In this document: positions 55,949 to 64,000 of the stretch, piece by piece
Numbering within the stretch: position 1 is the stretch's first letter
Layout: every line of letters starts with the position of its first letter
Assembly (NCBI GenBank): GCA_037127315.1
Contig: JBBBDQ010000231.1
Location: 247,001-311,000, forward strand
Length of the DNA stretch: 64,000 nt
Reading direction: 5' to 3'
Source of the DNA: Ascarosepion bandense
Taxonomy: Eukaryota; Mollusca; Cephalopoda; Sepiida; Sepiidae
The notes under the pieces: model-generated
What the model saw: only the letters and a program-made list of their open reading frames with translations
Told to the model about the DNA's origin: nothing
Database searches by the model: none
Made by a program: the position numbers and the translations under genes

Positions 55949-56349
55949 ATATACACATGACCGTCTCTATGGCAATAAGAATTAATTATTTAAATATAAA
56001 CTTTACTGGGACTGAAGTGAAAGTGATACCATTTGTTTACATGGTCTAAACGAAATCATTATACAGTTGCTAGTTTTGGGAAACACATACACGGTCATGT
56101 CTTTAGTCTATATTTGTGCTATTTTTAGCTAGCATATTGCATGAAATTATTATTATTATTATTATTTTTCATTTCGTCTGATTTCGGCTGTGAACTCATT
56201 ACCTTCCGGGTTCCAACCAAAGACCCATGATAAGAAAAGGCATCATGATATTTTTACTGAGTATTTTTCTAGAAACAAAAAAAAGTAAACCACATAAAAA
56301 CACTTTTTTTTACATAGATAAAATCATTTGTAAATTGTGAGCTGTACTT

Positions 56350-56700
56350 TTTTTAAAATCGTATCACCCCAAGCAAGGCGGTAACGCCATTGATGTGCAG
56401 GGGGCTATGTTATAGTGAAAAGATTGTCAAAGAGAAAGCCGGCAACCACATCCTAAACAGGGAACAAGGGATGAGTTTCTTAATCTGTTCAACAGATGTG
56501 GGTGGAGTGTGAACCGGGCGATAGATAGATCTATCTACTCCAATTGAAAAAAAAACAAAATGAGAAGATTGGAAAAGAGAAAGCCGGAAACTACATTCTA
56601 AACAGGGAACAAGGGATGAACCTCTTAACCTGTTCAACAGACGTGGATAGAGTGTGAACCGGGCGATAGATAGATAGATCTATCTACTCCAATGAATACT
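56350..56700 (-). mobile_element. LINE-tailed short element with tandem duplicated body
   Basis: The minus strand ends in the LINE terminus ('cttgcttggggtgatacg'). Upstream, a unit of about 125 bp ('ccggttcacactccacccac' version) is present twice (about 56,410-56,565 and 56,566-56,697), separated by an A-rich join. A single-unit copy lies at 33.3-33.5 kb. Confidence 0.65.
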
Positions 56701-57117
56701 TGTGATTGCATTTTTGTAATGCATGGACTATCAGAAAAAAAAACCTTCGATGAGTTTATCGGAACTTTTCTAATCATCACGCACGCATATGAACTTTATG
56801 ACCTGCTCACCACTTATGCATTTATACACGATAATTTAACCATCAGAAAAACGAACGGATCTCGATGTGTGAAGTCAAAAGTTTATTCGCCTGAAAGAGT
56901 CAACTTTAGATTCGAAGCACGTGTAGCGACAAAAATACCATTATGAAAGCTAACTATATAATACGAAAAGCATGTAATATTAAAAATAATAATAACAACA
57001 ATCAGTATACACTTTAAAAAAGACGTTCACGGCATTTTGCACTTTAATCTTCTATACCAATTTCTCCCTTTGAAACAATTCCTATTTCTGTATTGAATAT
57101 ATTTAATATATATAAAC

Positions 57118-57119
57118 AT

Positions 57120-57176
<57 letters not shown>
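57118..57176. repeat. (CA)n-(TA)n compound microsatellite
   Basis: A short CA run is followed by a TA run. Confidence 0.95.
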
Positions 57177-57178
<2 letters not shown>

Positions 57179-57477
57179 TATAACAGGAAGTATGAAAAAA
57201 AAAGCATATTTTTTTAAAAAATTAAGTATATTCAATTTTTCTAAGTGCGCATATGCAAGCACAGATGTAAATAGATAAGCATTGTTCCTTGAAGCTTTTC
57301 ATGCAACAACCAAAGCGAATCTATTAAAAGAAAATAACATTCTTACTTTTCTTTCTTGATGTCAATTCACAGGTGATTAGGGGAGGCTTTGCCGATAATA
57401 TAGCTATTCATAGATTTTAAAATAATGATCTTGACAAAAACATCACCATCTAGTAGAAACTATTTTTAGCTCTCTTT

Positions 57478-57720
57478 CGATCACCCAAGATAAGAAACGT
57501 CGAACAAAATCGGTACCTAGATGAATGACCGCTTTGGAACACCAGGTGTAGAAAGGTGGGATGTGCGTTTGGTCTAATAGTCAACAACTCGGAATAAGAA
57601 ATTAGAAATTCGAGTTATAATTCCAGTCGAACTGGTCTCATTCCTTAGGAAAAGTAAGATTCAAATTGACACCTATGTATTAACTAGCAGGATTTATATC
57701 GGATCACCACTGTATTTTTC
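57478..57720 (+). mobile_element. Composite 5S-derived plus tRNA-derived SINE
   Basis: Positions 57,478-57,553 follow the second half of 5S rRNA ('tcgatcacccaagataag', 'ggtacctagatgaatgaccg', 'aacaccaggtgt'). Directly after come the full head of the 300-bp SINE ('gggatgtgcgtttggtctaa', 'actcggaataagaaatt', B-box-like 'gagttataattcc') and a decayed body. The 5S part has mutations throughout and is not a gene. Confidence 0.6.
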
Positions 57721-57741
57721 CAAAAAGATTTTAATACAATA

Positions 57742-58908
57742 AAATTCCTGCTTTCCTGCATGCTGGAAATTCCCTTCAGTCGTTCCTGTCTTTAAGAATT
57801 GTGATGAACCCTCGGACCCATCTAATTATCGCCCTATCAGTCTTCTACCGATATTCGGGAAAGTATTCGAGGCTATAATCAATGCTGAAATAGTTCATCA
57901 TCTCACCGCCCACAAACTGTTCTCCGACAGGCAATATGGATTCCGCTTTGACAGGTCCACGGCCGGCCTGCTAACAACCGTAACGGAGTACATGCTACAG
58001 GTCCTTGATGAGTCTGACGAGGCTCGCGCGGTTGCTCTGGACATCTCCAAGGCTTTCGACAGGGTTTGTCACTCTGGCCTCCTATGCAAACTACGCGGTT
58101 ATTGTATTACCGGTCGCCTGCTTGACCTAATCCAATCTTTCTTAAATAACCGCAAAATGAAGGTCGTTCTGAATGGGCGTGCCTCTTCGTTACTGCTAAG
58201 AAGATTGGGTCACTATGTCGATCCAGGATGTTTTTTCCACCTGAATCCATCCTGCATATATACAAGTCAACCATCCGTCCGTGCATGGTGTACTGCTGCC
58301 ATTTATGGTCAGGTGCCCCTGCCGTTCTCCTCAGTGTTCTTGACAAGCTCCAAATGAGAGTCTGTAATGTGATAGGTACTGAACTGGCGACTCGACTGCA
58401 GCCACTTTCCCATCGTCGAAATGTGGCTTCCCTTAGTCTCTTCTATAAATACTTTCATGGCTTCTGCTCGGATGAGCTTAAGTCACTGATGCCTTCTCAA
58501 CAGGTGTTTACTCGTGCAACCAGACTGGCAACTGGGTCCCACCTATTCACAGTCAGGTTAGCCAAATGCAGACGACAATTTTACTCCTGCAGCTTCCTCT
58601 CTCGCAATCCTGCCTGTGGAACTCGCTCCCGTATTCTTGCTTTCCTGACGGCTACAACCTCCAGAAATTTAAAGTCAATACTCATCTACTAACCACTGGC
58701 CTCTAGCTCTCTCCCCTCCCCTGTATAACCTTCCCTTTCTCTCCACCTATGTATCTGTCATCGCACCTGCTTTCTCAGCTTTCTATTGTTCCTTTCTAAC
58801 TAGTTTGTACTCCTCACTCTTTTCTAATTAATCTTTTTACATTTATGTAACCCCCTGCACATCAGTGGCGTTTCCGCCTTGCTCGGGGTGAAATGATTAA
58901 AAAAAAAT
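57742..58908 (+). mobile_element. Jockey/CR1-like LINE, RT domain with internal deletion
   Basis: The plus strand opens with RT motifs in order: 'WKFPSVVPVFKNCDEPSDPS', 'NYRPISLLPIFGKVFE', 'FSDRQYGFR' and 'AVALDISKAFDRVCHSGLL' (the first catalytic Asp is in LDISKAFD). These are followed by 'IQSFLNNRKMKVVLNGRASS'. It then jumps at about 58,190 to the C-terminal domain ('PPESILHIYK...', frame 58,228-58,692). The segment with the FADD/YADD catalytic box is missing, with a frame change at the join. The UTR ends 'gccttgctcggggtgaaatg' plus A-run. It is the youngest-looking LINE here apart from the deletion, and it is inactive. It is useful for linking the RT to the 3' fragments elsewhere. Confidence 0.9.
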
Positions 58909-59215
58909 ACATTCGAAAAAAAAATTAAAAAAGAATTATTCTATCTACAAAATGTGCGTCGGTTTTAAAGAAAATCTACAGAATGTTGATAAACCAGAAA
59001 AAATAAGAAATCTATCAATTTATCTGTATTGATAAACCCTTCGAAATCTTCGACTATGACCTACAATTGGAATGAATTAGTGATAGCACAAACTCTGGAT
59101 TCATAATGAACAATCAAAATATAGAATTATTAAATACTAAATGCTAGAAATATGTTGGTGTCTGAATCGGTTAAAACAAATGTAGTATAAGAGACAAAAA
59201 GATTAGATATAGAAT

Positions 59216-59477
59216 CAGTCCATACGGGATACACGCTTGGGCGATCATGTCTCGAAAGGGACATGACTAACTAGGCAGAAGATTATCCCGCAGTAGGTTG
59301 CCATTACTTTCTGTGGTACACTGGTTACCAGTCAAAGCTATAGAACCCAATCTGTACTATTATTTAACCAATAACTGGAGGAAAGAGAGGGATTAATACC
59401 TTTCCCAAGAGTATTTGCCCGTAAGTGAATGCAACGAATCAAACTGGAATTCGAACTCGGCTCCCAGATTTCTCGTT
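59216..59477 (-). mobile_element. tRNA-derived SINE, 300-bp family
   Basis: Minus strand; the head is lost beyond the 'gagaaatctggg' region, and the end segment starts within 'ccatacgggatacacgcttg'. Body well kept. Confidence 0.87.
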
Positions 59478-59768
59478 GAGCTAAATGTAGTTTTTCGTCG
59501 CCAACTACTAAAAAAGCAAAAACGTATTGAGATATTCATTCGTCATGAATAGCACCAAACTCGTTCAGAAATATCTAAACTGCAAGCAATATGCTCCTAA
59601 TTTCTCAGATTAATGGCTTTGAATGATCGAACCTCATAGGTCTTAGCATATCCATCATCCTTCAAACCACCTCAAGTACCGGTACAGATTCAGAAACGAA
59701 GAACCTTAATAATGGCAAAACTGAAATAGATATCGCACGTAACTTGAAGTAAAAATTATTTTAGAATG

Positions 59769-60094
59769 TCAGTCAGTTAAATGCCATATGAGATACACGC
59801 TCTGGACGATCATGTCTCGAAAGTGACATGGCTGACTGGGCAGAAAATTATTCCACAGTAGGTTGCCATTGCTTTCTACGTAAGATTTTTCTGCAGTAGG
59901 TTGCCATTTATTTTTGCATTAGACAGGTTACCAGCCAAGTCTATAGAAGCTAATATTCTCTGAGAAGAAACGAATTAATACTTTCACAAGGTTATTTGCG
60001 CGTAAGTGAATGCAACGAATTCAACTAGAATTTGAACTGGGTTCTCCGATTTCTCGTTCCGAGCCGATGACCACAGCACCCAACGCACATCTAA
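59769..60094 (-). mobile_element. tRNA-derived SINE, 300-bp family, internal duplication
   Basis: Minus strand, complete head ('gatgtgcgttgggtgctg' version). The segment 'cagtaggttgccatt' occurs twice (59,857 and 59,894), a ~37-bp internal duplication not seen in other copies. The 'ccaatctgtcctg' part is reduced. Confidence 0.87.
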
Positions 60095-62055
60095 ATGTAC
60101 AAATCAGAAATCATCGCTCAATGTTTAGGTAAAAAAAAAAACACAGATTATGGCGGAAAACACTGGGTTAACCAAATTTTGGAAGACGCAGAAGCGGGGA
60201 AAATTCGGCTTACTTATTTGACAGCATCTCTGCAAATTATACAAAATGTTGGTTGATTGATTTTTGTTTAGCAGCTTATCAACCTCTATATGGGTTGTTT
60301 AATGTCGAAATTTAGATATTTTGAACACAATTTTATAGCTTCAAATAAAAATATTTTGAACGCAATTGTATGCTTTCAATGACAGATAAAAGACATTACT
60401 GGTCATTTTGTTATAAAATGTATTGTTAGCCATTTTGTTATAATATAAATAAACGTATTGCTGAAAAATAAAAAGCTATTGTTAGCGATTTTACTATAAA
60501 TAGGTTTTGTTTGCAATGTTATTAAGTGTTGTGGATCTTCGTCGCCATATTGTATTAGATTTGTGGCGAAATTTCGCCACAAATCATTATGACCGGTTTG
60601 GTCCGAATTATGACCGGTTTGGTCCGAATTAAGACATGGAACAAGAAAGTAGGTTCAGAACAGTGTATTAGTATAACAAGAAACAAGATATTCAAAGAAA
60701 GCGTTAATAATAAGTAATATAGGAATAAGTGAGTCCGAAGGTATTATTACGCAGCTTATTGTTTGACTAGTAGCTGTCGTCAACTGCAGTCAACTTACTT
60801 CATTAACTGCTCTTGTTAACCGCTTCGGAAGTCACGCAGGTAATTACATATAACAAGAGGAAGAGTCCATTACTCGTAGGAGGGCACCATATTAATTAAC
60901 AAAATGTATACTTGGTCATTTTGGGTTAAAAATATATTGCTTGTAATTTTACTATAAATATTAGTCATTGTTTATATATAAGATATATTGCTGATATTTT
61001 TAATATACCAATATATTTTTATAATTTCATAGAGTTTTGTTTTTTGTTTGCGTGTTCTATATTTGCTACCATGATAGAAATGGGTACAAAAGCAATTAAA
61101 ATATGGTTCTCGATCCTCAAAACCTTCACTAACCCGATGAGATGCATTGCTGCCGGATATAGCTTATCGTCATACGCAGGTCTAGATACGAATTGAGATC
61201 ATCCTTGTTTTCTGGAAGACCATCATGTGTTTGCTTCTTTATGTAAATCTCTCTTTGAACGCAGAGTATGCTTTGTTTATAGTCGACATCTTCAGTCATC
61301 TTTTTCTTTAGATATCGCAGCTCAGGTGGTCGGAAATGTCTAACCTATTGATCTTTACTTAATTATCGTGAAATACTTTTAGAAAGCAGGCCATTGTCAA
61401 TAAGGAAAAAAATAGATCACCTACTTGGATCGTGGCTTCCGGGAGGCACACGAAATCTTTTAACACACGTTCATTCAAAATCTGTGCTTTCTCTGTCTTT
61501 CAAGTGTTGTAAACTGCCTCGACTCCTACAGTAGTGCGATTATTAGCAAGTCTCTCTACTCGGTTGCATTAGGGCGTTCGGTCACGACTTACTGACCCAG
61601 AACGCTAATCTTGGACCAGAACGAAATAAAACTAGAAGTATGCATATCAGTTAAACTTGTGTTACATAACCGAATTGTAACTGTGGTTTACTTTTTCACA
61701 AATGTCTTTGAGAAAAGAATTGATATATTTCTTCTCCTTCTCATTACCACCTACATATACGTTAAAAAACAGGGGAGACTGGGATTGCTGGCTGAGGTTA
61801 GTAACCAGTCCAGGAGAAAGACAACTGAATTCAAGCAAAAAAAGAATTATCAACTTCAAATCGTAGAAAAGTACTTGTTTGAGAGATCACAGTAGAAACA
61901 TGTAAGGTAGTCTAGCAGCAAAAAGAGATGAATGAGTTTAGTTTGTTTTTTGTTTAACGGCATATCAACCTCTGTGGTTATTTAATGGCAAAAAGGTGGA
62001 GTTTTAATGTCTTTTTTAATGTTCTATTATAATAAGAAAGTTAATTTAGTCAGAT
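60095..62055. other. AT-rich stretch with minisatellite traces
   Basis: Positions 60,340-60,520 and 60,900-61,030 show decayed units like 'aaaatgtattgttagcc', related to the minisatellite at 62.1 kb. A perfect 20-bp tandem (atgaccggtttggtccgaat) lies near 60,590-60,628. No genes were recognised in 61,050-62,055. Confidence 0.5.
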
Positions 62056-62059
62056 TTTT

Positions 62060-62462
62060 ATTAAGAACTATTTAATTTTTTATTTTAGAAAACTGAGGAT
62101 ATCTTCTAGTTTTATATTCAAAAATGTATTGCTGGTAATATATTTTCCTTCAAAAATGTGTTATGGCAATATTTTTGTTCTTTCAAAATGTATTGTTGGT
62201 AATATTTTTCCTTCAAGCATGTACATTTTTCTATAAAAGTTTATGTTTATGTATATATTTCTATAAAAGTGTATTTTTATACTTTCATAGTGTTTTGACC
62301 CCACTTTGGGGGTTAACTATTTCCCAATAGCTTGGACCTTAACAGTTGCTACTACTCCGGATGAGGGTGGAACTGGGAACAACAGCAATCACGAGGTCGT
62401 CCCTTGCTCCTCACAACCTCTCAATGAGAGGCCTTGCAACTGGATGCAAATTACTGTCATAC
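62060..62462 (+). repeat. Dispersed minisatellite-bearing repeat
   Basis: This is the plus-strand counterpart of 54,575-54,970. Minisatellite units ('ttttccttcaaaatg', 'tattgctggtaata') are followed by the end segment 'actgggaacaacagcaatca' with 'tgcaaattactgtcatac'. Confidence 0.7.
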
Positions 62463-62574
62463 CCAGGAAAGAGATGAATGAAGTTGAATTTTAAACAATG
62501 CTAGGAATTGTTGTGGTACAACGAAGATGAAGGTACTCGTCCGATTAACCAGAGGAATGAATACCATATTTAAT

Positions 62575-62700
62575 CTCTGAACTATAAACAATTTTGGTAA
62601 AGGAATTAATCCATTAATTTTCATCACACCAAATATAGGTTAAATATAGACAGAACTCTTTAGCTATGGATGGTAAACGGTCTAGGAGAAAGTCAAAGTG
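62575..62700 (+). mobile_element. Diverged SINE body fragment, 300-bp family
   Basis: 'aaaggaattaatccattaat', 'ataggttaaatatagacag' and 'ctttagctatggatggtaaa' follow the body of the family in order. The head and end are missing. Confidence 0.5.
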
Positions 62701-63099
62701 GCTTCGCTTGAAACAACCAACTTTACTCTGTAACAAACGACTTGTTGCATAGATCTCAAAAGCAAGCAATAAATTGATTGAACTGACACATTTCATCACC
62801 GGCAGCGGAATAAGATAAAGATGTTAATAAGGCCTAGTCTGGTGCGATGTCCACGAATTGTTTTCAGTAGAATTCACTAAGAAGTAGACGTCAGTTGTAA
62901 GTACATTGAATGTATGGTCGTCAGCAAAAGGAACAGCCCAAAATGCGAAGTACGCAGTGGAGACGCCAAATTCAAGCACGTACGAACACAAAATATGTAG
63001 GAAGTGTTTTAACAGGGGAAGAAAAATACAACAACAAAGTCCAAAGTTGAATTGGATTAGCGAAATACGCGTTCGAAAAGCTAATCAAAGTATTTTCGG

Positions 63100-63420
63100 A
63101 ACAGGAAGATTTCATTAGCAACTAAGAAAAAGAGTATGAACTGCTTGATATTAATCTTCCTGTATGGCAGTAAATGCTGGACAATTTCCTCACAGATGAA
63201 GAAGAGAGGCAAGGCAATAGAAGTGTCCGTACATCAGACTGCTAGATAAACTTGTGGTTGATAGGAAATTAAGAATTAAAAGCAACCTTTTTCTGTCACT
63301 TTTACAAAAATTCACAATGACGTGTGAAATTCTAGTTTTGCCAAATAGAAAAGGGATTGACCACATGCTTAAAGAAAAAGTCAAAACCAGATTTCGCAAG
63401 TAGATGTTAAATTGATTTTT
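63100..63420 (+). pseudogene. LINE C-terminal fragment, 'FKYLGS' family, decayed
   Basis: 'FLYGSKCWTISSQMKK' matches YGSECWTIPSKMKE of the 55 kb copy. Everything after it is strongly decayed, and the limits are uncertain. Confidence 0.5.
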
Positions 63421-64000
63421 AGACCAATGGGAGCAATTTGCAAGACTAAAAAGGAATTAGCGATCCAGTGCAAACAAATCTGAAGGACTATATAAAGGAC
63501 TTCAATCAGCGTCAGCCAGTCAGATGGGAGCAGCGAGATGACACACTAAAATGTAACAGGAGAAACTTCAACCACGATCCATTTTTTCCTTCTTTCTCGT
63601 GTGCTGATTCCTTTTACTTCTTCTTCTCTATCCAAAGACATTCCTCCCAAACAAACATTCGTACATATTTAGATACGTGCGCATAAACTCTTTTCAACAA
63701 ATTACACGTACGAACATTTTTACAATTATTGAAACCCTTAACTTAACTCATTACATTTTACTCATTGAGCATTAACTTCTACAATTCTTGTTATTCTATT
63801 CTTTTAATAAATTTCTATTTTAACATGAAAAATATGTTTTTATTTTTCCATTCTTCCACTATTCCACACATTCTAATCTCTAACCAATCTGCCGACAACC
63901 AACATTCTGATGAAAACCGTTTGATAATTCTGATGATAAAAACGAATAATCTGTAGGTTGTAGGGAGTTTGGTTATGTATGACACAAGGCCGAACTAATA
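63421..64000. other. Stretch without recognised features
   Basis: AT-rich sequence; no repeat or gene recognised up to the window end. Confidence 0.5.

Noticed and set aside
1..64000. A new bacterial-style defence or biosynthetic system.
   Set aside because: The window is eukaryotic intergenic repeat DNA with no gene cluster. The only system-like signal is the recurring PLE/hammerhead architecture.

Overview
This is an AT-rich, gene-poor eukaryotic window in which almost everything recognisable is repeat or mobile-element sequence. The abundant (TA)n, (CA)n and GATA microsatellites, several tRNA-derived SINE families, 5S-derived SINEs, jockey/CR1-like LINE fragments, a mariner and several Penelope-like elements (PLEs) fit an animal genome. 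Taken together they suggest a mollusc, and most likely a coleoid cephalopod such as an octopus. That assignment rests on recalled element families, not on a database search. I see no convincing host protein-coding exon, no functional tRNA or rRNA gene, and no prokaryotic signal (operon, CRISPR, ribosome binding site). Every coding trace I recognise is a degraded transposon.

Layout. 0-8 kb: Helitron-like remnant, 3' end of a LINE, TA-tailed SINEs, and two short inverted repeats (5.25-5.63 and 7.68-7.89 kb). 8-11.4 kb: a PLE with broken RT and GIY-YIG frames between two ~1 kb inverted arms. 15-16.3 kb: a mariner pseudogene split by a SINE with an 18-bp target duplication. 16.3-20.9 kb: a second PLE cluster with an unrelated 644-bp terminal-inverted-repeat element inside. 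20.9-31 kb: SINE cluster, 5S-derived copies, two LINE fragments fused end to end, and a ~150-bp tandem array. 31-38 kb: LINE and SINE copies, one pair nested with a 9-bp duplication. 38.6-41.4 kb: a third PLE, an almost perfect inverted repeat with ~1 kb arms around a GIY-YIG endonuclease frame. 41.8-42.4 kb: four head-to-tail copies of a 139-bp tRNA-derived SINE. 43.7-44.1 kb: a MITE with 31-bp terminal inverted repeats. 44-54 kb: microsatellites, minisatellites interrupted by insertions, and a 670-bp GATA array. 54-64 kb: more LINE, SINE and minisatellite-bearing repeats, including a LINE copy that lost its catalytic RT segment.

Most notable signal. Hammerhead-ribozyme-like cores (CUGANGA, a hairpin, GAAA, then a short stem III and a cleavage triplet) recur close to the outer ends of the PLE arms and of related inverted repeats, usually within about 30-150 bp of a (TA)n tract. 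The best are on the minus strand at 8,091-8,155 and 5,262-5,320, where stem I (with an internal loop), stem II and stem III can be drawn by hand. A tRNA-derived SINE family (2.3, 4.4 and 19.1 kb) carries a similar CUGAUGAG motif before its own TA tail. Hammerheads in PLEs are established knowledge. The repeated inverted architecture and the SINE version are the parts worth checking.
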